Shown piece by piece: positions 25,324-33,883 of a DNA stretch of 45,342 nucleotides (within the stretch, counting starts at the first letter, position 1; each line of letters begins with the position of its first letter). A model generated the notes under the pieces. The model ran no database searches. It saw only the letters and a program-made list of their open reading frames with translations, and had not been told where the DNA came from. Made by a program: the position numbers and the translations under genes. The DNA is from Acidimicrobiaceae bacterium. Lineage in GTDB: Bacteria > Actinomycetota > Acidimicrobiia > Acidimicrobiales > RAAP-2. The DNA lies in the NCBI GenBank assembly GCA_003138855.1, contig PLHF01000063.1, forward strand, positions 1 through 45,342, given 5' to 3'.

Positions 25324-26229
25324 TTACGACGAGGATGCGACGTCATTGGTGCCGAGGGCCCGGCGCACGGATTCGGCCACCACCTCGGGGCGCTCCAGTG
25401 GGCCGAAGTGGCCGATGCCGGGCAGGACCTCGACCGTCGAACGTGGAAGCCGCGCGGCGTCGGCCTCCATGATCGTGGGACCGAAGGCGTCGGTCAGGGC
25501 ACCGCAGGCCAGGGTGACCGGGCACCGGACCTCGGGGAGACGTCCGAAGGTACCACTCGAGGCGGCGCTGGCGAAGATCTCTGCCTCGTCCTCCCGACGG
25601 CACCGCAATCGAATGGCCTGGCCGTCCCCTCCGTCCCCTGATGGCACCGGCTCGAACCCGGCTTCGACGTAGAGGCGGAGCACGGCGGGATCGCAGTCAT
25701 CGAAGGGAGGCTTGGAGGAGAAGTTGACGAACGCATCCTCGGCCGAGGGGAAGGTCGCGCGTCGCCGCCGGGCCCCCGCTGAAAGGGGGTTCTCGCCGGT
25801 GGCGAATGCCAGCAGCCCGTCGGGGACGACGACCGGCTCGAAACAGTAGAGGGAGCGGAACGTTCCCGGCCTGGATGCCTCGGCCAGCAGGATCGAGGCG
25901 CCACCGCAGGAGTGCCCGAATGCGGATGGCTGCTCGAGGCCCAGGTGGTCGACGGCGGCGAGGACGTCCAGAGCGAATCCGGACCACGCGAACCTCTCGT
26001 CGGGCGGCCGATCGGATCGACCGTGGGCGCGCAGGTCGAGCCCCCAGCAGCGGTAGCCTTCCGACAGGGCGCGCGCCATCGGAAGCAGCACCTCGGCGCA
26101 GAACCCGGTGGCGTGCACCAACAGCAGGTCGGTGCCCTCGCCTCCGAAGTCGTAGACGGCGATTCCCACCCCATCGGGGGTGGTGCACCGGTCCCGGATC
26201 GGTCCGGGGTGGTCGTCGTCCGTGCTCAT
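25324..26229 (-). CDS. alpha/beta hydrolase fold protein
   Basis: This is a 301-residue alpha/beta hydrolase. The oxyanion strand is LLLVHATGF, the nucleophile elbow AFGHSCGGASI (GHSCGG, Ser), the acid probably Asp in CGALTDAFGP and the His in LPGIGHFGPLERP. Substrate is unknown; epoxide, lactone or ester hydrolases share this layout. It is the first of a minus-strand group with the nuclease and PAP2 genes, and is divergent from the DedA gene with about 90 bases between starts. Confidence 0.85.
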   Translation of the reverse strand: MSTDDDHPGPIRDRCTTPDGVGIAVYDFGGEGTDLLLVHATGFCAEVLLPMARALSEGYRCWGLDLRAHGRSDRPPDERFAWSGFALDVLAAVDHLGLEQPSAFGHSCGGASILLAEASRPGTFRSLYCFEPVVVPDGLLAFATGENPLSAGARRRRATFPSAEDAFVNFSSKPPFDDCDPAVLRLYVEAGFEPVPSGDGGDGQAIRLRCRREDEAEIFASAASSGTFGRLPEVRCPVTLACGALTDAFGPTIMEADAARLPRSTVEVLPGIGHFGPLERPEVVAESVRRALGTNDVASSS

Positions 26230-26318
26230 CGTGGTGACGGTACCCCAGGGGAGTGGGGCCCAGCTCCGCAGGGCATGACGCGCGATCCGACATCCGACGG
26301 GCTAGACAATGGGTTCTC

Positions 26319-26927
26319 ATGGAGCATTTTCTCGAGACCTGGGGCTATCTGGCCGTCTTCGCACTGAGCTTCATCTCGTCGATGGGCCTGCCGGTCGGAT
26401 CCGAGATCGCCATCATCTACGGGGGAGTGCTGGCCAGCGGCCAGATCCCCAACGAGCCCCACCACCTGCTGCTGGTGGTCGTCATCGTCCTGGCCACGCT
26501 GGGCGAGCTGCTGGGCTCGCTCGCCGGGTATCTCATCGGGTACTTCGGTGGCCGGGCGCTGGTCGACCGGTTCGGCAAGTACGTGCTGCTCACGCACAAG
26601 GACCTCGACCGGGCCGACGCGTGGTTCGCCCGCCACGGCGAGCCCCTGGTGCTCTTCGGGCGGTTCATCCCGTTGCTCCGTTCCTTCGTGTCCTTCGCGG
26701 CAGGCCTGGGCGAGATGGCGATCGGGAAGTTCGTCGTATTCACCGTGATCGGTTGCGCCATCTGGTGCACCGCATTGGCCAGTCTGGGCTATGCCCTCGG
26801 GTCCAGCTACAGCCATGTGCTGAAGGCCTTCAGCTATGCCGGCTACCTGGCCGCCGTGCTGGCGGTCGTCGCCGTGGTAATCCTGTTCCTCCATCGCCTC
26901 CGGGTGGTGCGTGAGGAACGTGGCTGA
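26319..26927 (+). CDS. DedA-family membrane protein
   Basis: This is a 202-residue integral membrane protein. Family landmarks are GLPVGSEIAIIYGGVLASG near the N-terminus (E-x-x re-entrant loop), GELLGSLAGYLIGYFGGRAL and GRFIPLLRSFVSFAAGLGEM with the essential Arg. DedA proteins are flippase-like transporters, some for undecaprenyl phosphate or phosphatidylethanolamine. About five hydrophobic segments are seen. The start ATG 26319 is chosen from the family; the frame reaches further upstream without protein character. Confidence 0.9.
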   Translation: MEHFLETWGYLAVFALSFISSMGLPVGSEIAIIYGGVLASGQIPNEPHHLLLVVVIVLATLGELLGSLAGYLIGYFGGRALVDRFGKYVLLTHKDLDRADAWFARHGEPLVLFGRFIPLLRSFVSFAAGLGEMAIGKFVVFTVIGCAIWCTALASLGYALGSSYSHVLKAFSYAGYLAAVLAVVAVVILFLHRLRVVREERG

Positions 26928-26999
26928 GCCCTTGCAAGCTCTGGACGCGGCCCGTCGGGGCAACCGGGCGACGGGCACGGGCCCGGTGAGGGCGGTCCG

Positions 27000-27347
27000 G
27001 TGAGCCGGGCGAACCCTGCATCCGCACGCCGCGCCGCCATCCGGGCGTCTGATCACCTGGACCGTGCGGAGACGTGGAGCGGGCTCCGGGCCGGCGACCC
27101 GGTGGTCGTCGCCGGGTTGTCCCTCCGGGGGGCGACATGGGAGTTCCGCGCCCACATCGTCAACCGCCACAACGGGACCGAGTCGGTCGAGGTGATCGGC
27201 GGGCGCCCCGGCGACCGGAAGATCCGATCCTTCGAGCCGGACCGCATCTTCGCGATGACCGGCCGGAACCGGACGAGGGGGAGCTCGGAGCGAACCCTCA
27301 CCGGGGAGCTTTCGCTGGCCGACGCTCCCCAGCTGCCACTGAAGTGA
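27000..27347 (+). CDS. small conserved-looking hypothetical protein
   Basis: This is a 115-residue basic protein from GTG 27000. The core reads LRAGDPVVVAGLSLRGATWE then FRAHIVNRHNGTESVEVIGG and KIRSFEPDRIF, which has the alternation of a small beta-barrel (SH3/KOW-like). The ends are disordered and Arg/Ser-rich. I recall similar actinobacterial proteins with a VEV-x-GGR-x-G-x-x-x-x-RSF pattern but cannot name them. Nucleic-acid binding is a guess. It lies between dedA and the PIG-L gene on the same strand. Confidence 0.6.
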   Translation: MSRANPASARRAAIRASDHLDRAETWSGLRAGDPVVVAGLSLRGATWEFRAHIVNRHNGTESVEVIGGRPGDRKIRSFEPDRIFAMTGRNRTRGSSERTLTGELSLADAPQLPLK

Positions 27348-27459
27348 CCAGCCGGAGCGGAGGCGGGCACGGGGAGGGCTCCCGGGCAGCGACGGGCGCA
27401 ACGCAGGGACAAGAGGCCGGGGAGAGTGAGGGCGGGTCCTCGCCGGTAGGGTGGCGGCA

Positions 27460-28314
27460 ATGGCCACCATCACCTTCTTCCACGCCCATCCGGACGACGA
27501 GGCCATCGCCACCGGTGGCACCATGGCCGACCTGGCCTACCGGGGTCACAGGGTGGTACTGGTGACGGCCACCCGCGGTGAGCTGGGCGAGATCCCCGAC
27601 GGCCTGCTGGCACCGGGGGAGTCGTTGGCCGACCGGCGGGCGTCCGAGCTGGCCGACGCCGGCCGGATCCTCGGGGTGTCCCGCCAGTCCTTCCTCGACT
27701 ATCACGATTCGGGTATGGCCGGTGAGGAGAGCAACAACCGGCCGGGATGTTTCGCCGCGGCCGACCCCGAAGAGGCGGCCGAGGCCCTGGCCGCCATCCT
27801 CGACGAGGAGGCCAGCGAAGCACTGGTGATCTATGACGAACATGGCGGGTACGGGCACCCGGACCACATCCAGGTGCACCGGGTGGGTATGCGCGCCGCG
27901 GTCAGGGCCGGCACGCCTGTGGTCTACATGTCCACCATGGACCGCGACTTCTTCCAGGAACTGCGACAGGAGGTAGCCGACTCCGGTCTGACGCCACCAG
28001 GGGATCAGCCCGAGGAGGAGGTCACCATGGGTGAGCCGGCCGATCGGATCACGACGGAGGTGGACGTGGCCCGGTGGATCGAGACGAAGCGTCAGGCCAT
28101 GCGCGCCCACGCCAGCCAGATCGGCGAGGGCAGCTTCTTCCTCTCGATGCCCGACGATCTGTTCACCCGGGTCTGGGGCCAAGAGTGGTACATCCGGGTA
28201 CGTCCGGAGCCGGTGGCGGAGACCGCGGGCCGACGCGAAGCGGCCCTCCTCCTCCCCCCGGAGCCGACGACCGGCCCGGTGGGCGCAGCAAGCGGCACCG
28301 GAGGTGTCCGATGA
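27460..28314 (+). CDS. PIG-L/LmbE family deacetylase (MshB-like)
   Basis: This is a 284-residue zinc deacetylase. The motifs are FFHAHPDDEAIATGGTMADL, then YRGHRVVLVTATRGELGEIP, DYHDSGMAGEESNN and YDEHGGYGHPDHIQVH, with the zinc ligands His, Asp and His. KRQAMRAHASQI near the C-terminus is typical of this group. MshB, the mycothiol-precursor deacetylase, shares VHAHPDDE and YGHPDHVHTH. With mca in the window this may be MshB or a paralogue; sequence reading alone cannot separate them. ATG 27460 is preferred over GTG 27451. The stop overlaps the next small gene. Confidence 0.82.
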   Translation: MATITFFHAHPDDEAIATGGTMADLAYRGHRVVLVTATRGELGEIPDGLLAPGESLADRRASELADAGRILGVSRQSFLDYHDSGMAGEESNNRPGCFAAADPEEAAEALAAILDEEASEALVIYDEHGGYGHPDHIQVHRVGMRAAVRAGTPVVYMSTMDRDFFQELRQEVADSGLTPPGDQPEEEVTMGEPADRITTEVDVARWIETKRQAMRAHASQIGEGSFFLSMPDDLFTRVWGQEWYIRVRPEPVAETAGRREAALLLPPEPTTGPVGAASGTGGVR

Positions 28315-28481
28315 CGGCGAGCCATCGTGTGCTGCGTGTCCACGGGGGGCGGCTGGTGGTCACCGAGCGCCGGCTCGAGCTCGAGGCGGCGCTCGATGCC
28401 GCCGCCGCCGAGGGGTTCGCCATCGTGAATTCCTTCACTGTCGACGACAACGTCTACCTGGTCCTGCAGCACCCCGACTGA
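28311..28481 (+). CDS. 56-residue protein, DUF4177-like, coupled to the PIG-L gene
   Basis: The ATG at 28311 overlaps the stop of the PIG-L gene (ATGA), so it is very probably translated. The protein reads RVLRVHGGRLVVTERRLELE then AALDAAAAEGFAIVNSFTVD and NVYLVLQHP. The LE-x-x-L-x-x-x-x-x-x-G-F/W-x-V-x-x-x pattern recalls small DUF4177-type proteins, which are about the same size. No function is known. It is too small and polar to be a membrane protein. Confidence 0.6.
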   Translation: MTASHRVLRVHGGRLVVTERRLELEAALDAAAAEGFAIVNSFTVDDNVYLVLQHPD

Positions 28482-28550
28482 CCGCGGTGGCTGCTGAGCC
28501 TTCCGTGGCCGCTCGGGCACACGGCCGGCCGCCGGTGGCGGGGGGCGTCG

Positions 28551-30044
28551 CTAGGGCTCGGTGAACGCCTGAATCGACACGACCCGGTTCCGTCCGGACT
28601 CCTTGGCCCGGCAGAGTGCCTGACCGGCCCGTTCGATGAACGTCACGGTGTCCTCCATCCCGTCCCAGCTGGTGAGGCCAGCAGAGAGGGTCACCCCGTA
28701 GCTGGAGGTGGCGACGCGACCGCCCGTACGGAGGATGTCGAGAAGGTGATGGCCGCCGACCAGGTCGGTCTCCGGCATCACCAGACAGAACTCCTCGCCC
28801 CCGTAACGGGCCACCATGTCCTGGCGTCGGACGTTGGACACCATCACCGCGGCGATTGAGCGCAGCACGGTGTCGCCGGCGACCTGCCCGAAGCGGTCGT
28901 TGTACTCACTGAAGTGGTCGAGGTCGATCATGGCCACGCTCAGGGGCGTGTCGGAGCGCAGGGCGTGGGCCATCTCGGTCTCGATCCGCTCGAACAGGCA
29001 GCGCCGGTTGGCCAGCCCGGTCAGTGGATCGGTCCGGCTCTCGGAGCGGAACCCGTCGACGAAGTTGGCACGGCTGGTCATGCGCAGGAACGCCGCCGCC
29101 AGCAGGTCGGCCTCCTCCGTGGGCCGGTGGGGGACGCCCCCGTCGCCGGTGCTACGCTCCACGACCATCACCAGCTCGCCGTCGGTCGAGTACCCGACCG
29201 GAATGACACAGTGCAGGGTGTCGAGGGTTGGCGAGTTGCCCATGAGCGCCTCGTTGAAGAGCGGGAGCCTGGCCAGTTCCAAGACGTCGCCGTGCTCGGC
29301 AGGCCATGCTGCCACCACGACGAGCTGCTCGAGCGTCCCATCGCGAAGGAACACGGCGATCCGTTCGGCGGGGATGATGTTGCCGACCAGAGGGAGACCG
29401 CGTCGGAAGACCTCCTGGAGGGTGTCGGCGCCGGGGCCGGTACCGTCGAGTCCGAACTCGTCGAATACCTCGTTGAGGTCGTCGATGGCCTGCCGGAAGT
29501 TGACGTGCCCGTCGATCCAGGAAACCGTCCGGACGGAGATGAGGGTGATCACCCCGATCGTCGCCGCGTACACCGAGAGCGTGGTGACAAGGCCCGCGCC
29601 CCGCATGCCCTCTACCCAGCTGATCAGGGCGATCAGGGCGATGACGTAGAGATCGACCACGATCTGCATGTGGCGGTCACCGATGATGCAGACGAACACG
29701 ACCCCGATCAACATGGCCGGCGTGTAGAGGCCGTTGGCGGTGGAGGTGGCCACCTCGATGCAGGCGAGGCCGGAGATGGCCAGGCAGACAATGATGAACC
29801 ACATGTTGGCCTGGGTCTGGACGTTCGATCTCCCCTTGGTGATGACCACGAAGAGGGAGAGGTACACGATGGAGACGATGAGGCAGGCGATGGCTGCACC
29901 GATGTAGCCCCAGCGGAGCGGATGGTGATCGACCACGCTGACCGAGATCATCAGGGGGATGATGATCGCTTCCGCGATGAGCCCGCAGGTCACACCGGCG
30001 CGAAGCTGCCGCTCGGTCGGGTGCTCCAGGTCGAACCTCACCAC
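28551..30044 (-). CDS. membrane-bound diguanylate cyclase (GGDEF)
   Basis: This is a 497-residue protein. The first 170 residues hold six or so hydrophobic segments (LIAEAIIIPLMISVSVVDHH to YAATIGVITLISV). A linker with GAF-like character follows (ADTLQEVFRRGLPLVGNIIP, FLRDGTLEQLVVVAAWP). The C-terminal GGDEF domain starts at SESRTDPLTGLANRRCLFER, has the active motif YGGEEF and the product-inhibition site RRQD five residues before it. It therefore should make c-di-GMP and be feedback-inhibited. The membrane part is of unknown sensor type. Confidence 0.9.
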   Translation of the reverse strand: MVRFDLEHPTERQLRAGVTCGLIAEAIIIPLMISVSVVDHHPLRWGYIGAAIACLIVSIVYLSLFVVITKGRSNVQTQANMWFIIVCLAISGLACIEVATSTANGLYTPAMLIGVVFVCIIGDRHMQIVVDLYVIALIALISWVEGMRGAGLVTTLSVYAATIGVITLISVRTVSWIDGHVNFRQAIDDLNEVFDEFGLDGTGPGADTLQEVFRRGLPLVGNIIPAERIAVFLRDGTLEQLVVVAAWPAEHGDVLELARLPLFNEALMGNSPTLDTLHCVIPVGYSTDGELVMVVERSTGDGGVPHRPTEEADLLAAAFLRMTSRANFVDGFRSESRTDPLTGLANRRCLFERIETEMAHALRSDTPLSVAMIDLDHFSEYNDRFGQVAGDTVLRSIAAVMVSNVRRQDMVARYGGEEFCLVMPETDLVGGHHLLDILRTGGRVATSSYGVTLSAGLTSWDGMEDTVTFIERAGQALCRAKESGRNRVVSIQAFTEP

Positions 30045-30143
30045 CGCGTTATCGTCCTCGGAGCTGCCCTTCTTTACTCCGCCGGCTGTTTACCGCGGAG
30101 TTGCAGGTCAGCGCCTTGTTCCCTCGTGGGCGCCGGGGCCGGG

Positions 30144-31796
30144 TCAGACGGGCGGGGGAGGGTCCTCGGCTGCGCCCACGGGTCGCCTGGGCAGCATTCC
30201 GGTGAAGAAGAGGCCGACCACGGTGATCAGGGCGACCAGCCACAATGCGGTGCGCAGGCCGATCAGCCTTGCTGAAGCGTTCTCCGCGACGATCGCGTCC
30301 TGGGTCGAGGCCGGCAGTGTGGTGGTGGCCAGTTGCTTCTTCAGATCGGAATCGGAGATGAAGGGGATGCCGCTCTCCATCGTCACGGTGGCCTGGGCAG
30401 TGACCTCGGCGGGAACCGACGGGTTGTGGGTGACGCCCGTGATGAACGACGTGGTCAGGCTTCCGATGAGGACGGCGCCGACCAGGGCTGTCCCGAGGGA
30501 GGCCCCGAAATTGGTGAAGGTGTTCTGGAGGCCGCCCACTTCTGCGCTCATGCTGTCCGGCAGGGCGGAGACCGTCACCGCCCCGAGCTGTGACGCCAGT
30601 GCACCGATGCCGAGACCGACCAGCGCCATTGGGATCAGGACGATGCCGGCATTTGCACCCGGATCGAGACCGCCGACCAGCACCAGGGTGCCGGCCAACA
30701 TCGCAAGCATCCCCAGGCGGACCACCAGACGCGGCGAGGCCCGTGGAGCCAACTTCGGGACAGCCAGTGCCGCCAGGAGCAGGGTCAGCGACAGCGGAAG
30801 GAGGCGGAGGCCGGTCTGCAGGGCACTGAGCTCGAGCACGACGGACAAGAAGAGCGGGATGGTGAAGAAGATCCCGGACTGGATCAGGAATTGGAAGAAG
30901 AAGGTGACGAGTCCACCGGTCATCTGCATGCTCTTGAACATGGAGAGGCGTACCATCGGGCTCCGGCCGGCCTCCTCGAGGTGCGCCTCCCACAACAGCA
31001 GGGCGCCGATGACCAGCAGTCCTCCGATGACAAGCCAGACCACCGGGGAGACACCGAGGAGGGAAGGCCCGTTCGGCTTGGGCCGTACCCATCCCCAGAC
31101 GCCGGAGCGAAGGACCCCGTACACGGTCATCGAGAGCCCGACGATGGAGAGCAGGGCGCCCAGCGTGTCGAAGGAGGGGCTCGCCTCCGACGGGGTGTCC
31201 TTGACCCCCCGGACGGAGAGCAGGATGATCAGCACGATCACGACTTCGCCTGCGAACACCCAGCGCCACGAGGCGAAGGTGGTGACGGCGCCGCCGACCA
31301 GTGGCCCGGCAGCCACGGCGATGGCACCCGCCGCCGCGATCAGTCCGTAGGCGGACGACCGACGCTCCTTCGGGAAATTGCCGGCCACCAGTGCGACGAT
31401 GGCCGGCATGATCAACGCGGCCCCGAGGCCCTCCAGGCCCGACCATCCGATGATCAGCACGGTCAGGTTGGGGGAGAGGGCCGTGACCAACGACCCGGAT
31501 CCGTAGACCACCAGGCCGATGGCGAAGGCCCGACGCCGCCCGATGAGTGCGCCGATCTTCCCACCGGTGATCATGAAGGCGGCCATCACCAGGGTGTAGA
31601 GGGTGATCGCCGTCTGAATGCCGGTCACGGTGGTGCCGAGGTCGTTGGCCACCGACCGGATGGAGACGTTCATGACCGAGGTGTCGAGCGTCATGAGGAA
31701 CTGCCCGGCCGCCAGGATCACCAGCACCCGCGTGCTCCCCGAGGCAGCGTCGACGGCGCCGGCCTGTGAGCCGGGGCGCCCGGCCCCGTCCGTCAT
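30144..31796 (-). CDS. EmrB/QacA-type (DHA2) MFS multidrug exporter
   Basis: This is a 550-residue transporter with about 14 membrane segments. It opens VLVILAAGQFLMTLDTSVMN, the motif D1 of the DHA2 family, followed by MNVSIRSVANDLGTTVTGIQ and GALIGRRRAFAIGLVVYG (motif A). Its substrates are probably lipophilic drugs or dyes. A TetR-type regulator, usual next to such exporters, is not seen. I chose ATG 31796, which begins MTDGAGRPG; ATG 31835 would add 13 residues. The upstream side is occupied by an opposite-strand gene remnant. Confidence 0.88.
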   Translation of the reverse strand: MTDGAGRPGSQAGAVDAASGSTRVLVILAAGQFLMTLDTSVMNVSIRSVANDLGTTVTGIQTAITLYTLVMAAFMITGGKIGALIGRRRAFAIGLVVYGSGSLVTALSPNLTVLIIGWSGLEGLGAALIMPAIVALVAGNFPKERRSSAYGLIAAAGAIAVAAGPLVGGAVTTFASWRWVFAGEVVIVLIILLSVRGVKDTPSEASPSFDTLGALLSIVGLSMTVYGVLRSGVWGWVRPKPNGPSLLGVSPVVWLVIGGLLVIGALLLWEAHLEEAGRSPMVRLSMFKSMQMTGGLVTFFFQFLIQSGIFFTIPLFLSVVLELSALQTGLRLLPLSLTLLLAALAVPKLAPRASPRLVVRLGMLAMLAGTLVLVGGLDPGANAGIVLIPMALVGLGIGALASQLGAVTVSALPDSMSAEVGGLQNTFTNFGASLGTALVGAVLIGSLTTSFITGVTHNPSVPAEVTAQATVTMESGIPFISDSDLKKQLATTTLPASTQDAIVAENASARLIGLRTALWLVALITVVGLFFTGMLPRRPVGAAEDPPPPV

Positions 31797-31857
31797 CGGG
31801 TTTCCCGCGACCGTTGTCCGGGAGTCGCGACGCATCGTGGCCTCGTACGGCCGGCAG

Positions 31858-32319
31858 GTGTCGACGCGAAGTGGCGACCACCGGACATGTCGGCGACGAT
31901 ACCCTCGCGGGAAGGGCCGAGCGGAACCGTCACCGAGTTGGACGGCGACGGCCGCCGCGCCGAACAAGCCGGTCATCGAGCAGTCGGGGACGGGCAAAAA
32001 GACGTTCCCGCCGGAGGCGGCTCCATCCGACTGGACGGTGATCTGGACCTTCAGCTGCGTGGATCCGGTATCGGCCCGCTCGATTGTGCTCACATCCACC
32101 AAGGCCAGGGGATCGCCCGTGACCCTGACAGATCAGACCGGACTCGGTGGAGGAGGCCACAAGTCGATCACCACCTCGGGTGCGCACACCTATGTTGTGG
32201 CCACCACGTGCAACTGGAAGCTGATGGTCGGCTCCACCCCGCCGACCTTCGCCGCGACCACCGCCTCTTCCGTCCCCTCGGTGATGAACCCAACGTTCAA
32301 CTGTTCACTCCGGCTCTGA
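31858..32319 (+). pseudogene. remnant of a secreted beta-sandwich protein gene
   Basis: From about 31955 the frame reads KPVIEQSGTGKKTFPPEAAP, then WTVIWTFSCVDPVSARSIVL, GLGGGGHKSITTSGAHTYVV and ATTCNWKLMVGST. The W-x-V-x-W-x-F-x-C and the later C-x-W-x-L-x-V pattern is that of a small secreted domain in actinobacterial lipoproteins. But the frame has no ATG, GTG or TTG with a signal peptide before it; the only in-frame GTG codons (31837, 31858) give an unlikely Arg-rich N-terminus. A 5' truncation or frameshift is the likeliest reading; a mis-set start is the alternative. Its end overlaps the opposite-strand gene at 32297. The 500-base gap between 31797 and 32296 otherwise holds nothing. Confidence 0.5.
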
Positions 32320-32728
32320 CGAAGAGCTCGATATCTGTGGCCGACCCGACGGCTCCACCGAGCTGATAGCCGGAGGGGTTGAGATAGAAGGGCTGTTCGT
32401 GGATCCACAGCTCGCCGGAGGCGTAGCGGACGGACACTGCGCCGAGGGGGAAGGACCCAAGCAGGACCCGGAAGCGTCGCCGCCAGAATTGGCGGCCGGC
32501 GACATGGATGGCCCGGTCGGTCAGCAGTAGCACTCGGCCCTGGTTTCGACCGACCAGATCCTTTGCCGTACCCACAAGGCTGTTGACCATGGTCAGGGGG
32601 TACGGGGTGGCCGCCAGCGCGGCCTGGAGCGTTTCGCCGGGTTGAAGGGCCGGCGCGAACCACTCGGTCACCTGCTGTAGGCCCTGCTCCCTCGGTGAAC
32701 GGGATGTCCCGCCCTCGTTGGCAGCCAT
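32297..32728 (-). CDS. PH-like domain hypothetical protein
   Basis: This is a 143-residue soluble protein. LQQVTEWFAPALQPGETLQA leads to AALAATPYPL, then GRVLLLTDRAIHVAGRQFWR and RRFRVLLGSFPLGAVSVRYA, which has the strand pattern and the LLTDRAIHV turn of bacterial PH-like domains. The family cannot be named with certainty. There is no signal peptide. ATG 32728 is the chosen start. Only 18 bases separate it from the divergent lipoprotein gene, so both promoters must lie inside the coding parts, unless one start is further in. Confidence 0.65.
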   Translation of the reverse strand: MAANEGGTSRSPREQGLQQVTEWFAPALQPGETLQAALAATPYPLTMVNSLVGTAKDLVGRNQGRVLLLTDRAIHVAGRQFWRRRFRVLLGSFPLGAVSVRYASGELWIHEQPFYLNPSGYQLGGAVGSATDIELFVRAGVNS

Positions 32729-32746
32729 ACGCCATGATACAGAGCA

Positions 32747-33766
32747 GTGCACACGCGACTTCTGCTCTCGGCGGGGACCCGAGCCCGTCGAGCGTTGACC
32801 GGTCTCGTGCTGGTGGCCTGGTTCCCGTTGGTGCTCTCGGCCTGCGGCGGCTCTGGGGCAGCGGAAGGACGGTGGTCAGGGCCGACCACCGTCGACGGTG
32901 GAGCCGCCCTGGTCGACGTTTCATGTCCCACGCCTTCGTCGTGCGTGGTCGTCGACGGGCGGGACAGCTCGATCCGATCCACGCAGGGCCGGTGGTCCCC
33001 TCCGGTGCCGATCACCGGTGCTGGACCTTCCGGCAACGCGGGGGTATCGGTCTCTTGTGGTGCGGCCGACTCGTGCGCGGCGGCACTCAGCGGTGGTGCC
33101 TTGCCCATCTTCGACGGTGCGGCATGGAGCGGGTCCGGCGTCGTGGACGGTGACGGAACGCCGACATCACTGTCATGTCCCACGTCCCGATTCTGCGTCG
33201 CCGTCGACAATGCCGGCGAGGTGTTGACCTACGACGGGAGCTGGTCGGCACCGAGGACCGTCGACAGTGGGGGAGACCTCGCCTCGGTTTCTTGCACCTC
33301 TCCCAGCTTCTGCCTGGCTGTGAGCGCGGACACTCCGGGAACCGCCTACCGATTTGATGGGCAACGATGGTCCACGGTGCCGGCTCCCAATCCCTCCACT
33401 CCCCACGGGGGTTCCGAGCCCGACGTCCTTTCGTGGATCTCGTGCGCCACCCCCACGTACTGCGCCGCCCTCGACGACTTCGGTGAGGTCTTCATCTGGA
33501 GCGGGCATGGATGGTCGAGTGCCATCACGTTTGACGATCTGCAGGACGGGTCCGACGGCATCTCGTGCCCTGTTCGCAACTTCTGCATGATCGTCGACGG
33601 TAACGGCGTCGCCGTGGGTCTGACGAATGGTTCGGTCGGACCTCGACGCCAACTGGACAGCGGTGCCGTGGGTCTGAGCTCGGTCAGCTGCGTCACTGCG
33701 GAACGGTGCATGGCCGTGGGCGGACAGGGACGCGTCTATACGTTCTCGAGCGGACCGATGACCTGA
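32747..33766 (+). CDS. lipoprotein with seven cysteine-paired propeller-like repeats
   Basis: This is a 339-residue exported lipoprotein. A lipobox LSAC (Cys33) follows an N-terminal hydrophobic run (GLVLVAWFPLVL). The rest has seven copies of a 40-50 residue unit: a V/L-S-C-x5-C core, then AVD, then a strand and an aromatic Ws motif. Cysteine pairs, all with C-x5-C spacing, are at 60/66, 104/110, 144/150, 183/189, 233/239, 274/280 and 315/321. This implies a seven-bladed beta-propeller with one disulfide per blade. The short N-terminal GRWSGPTTV could complete the last blade. No enzyme motif is seen; a binding or scaffold role is likely. Start is GTG 32747. Confidence 0.75.
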   Translation: MHTRLLLSAGTRARRALTGLVLVAWFPLVLSACGGSGAAEGRWSGPTTVDGGAALVDVSCPTPSSCVVVDGRDSSIRSTQGRWSPPVPITGAGPSGNAGVSVSCGAADSCAAALSGGALPIFDGAAWSGSGVVDGDGTPTSLSCPTSRFCVAVDNAGEVLTYDGSWSAPRTVDSGGDLASVSCTSPSFCLAVSADTPGTAYRFDGQRWSTVPAPNPSTPHGGSEPDVLSWISCATPTYCAALDDFGEVFIWSGHGWSSAITFDDLQDGSDGISCPVRNFCMIVDGNGVAVGLTNGSVGPRRQLDSGAVGLSSVSCVTAERCMAVGGQGRVYTFSSGPMT

Positions 33767-33883
33767 TCGACGAGGGGCCGGTGCCCCCGCGTATGGGTCA
33801 CCGGGCCAAGGACCGACCACGATTGTCGGGTACTGCCCTGTAGCGTCCACCAACGACTCGGATCGATTCGCCGGGAGGCAGCC

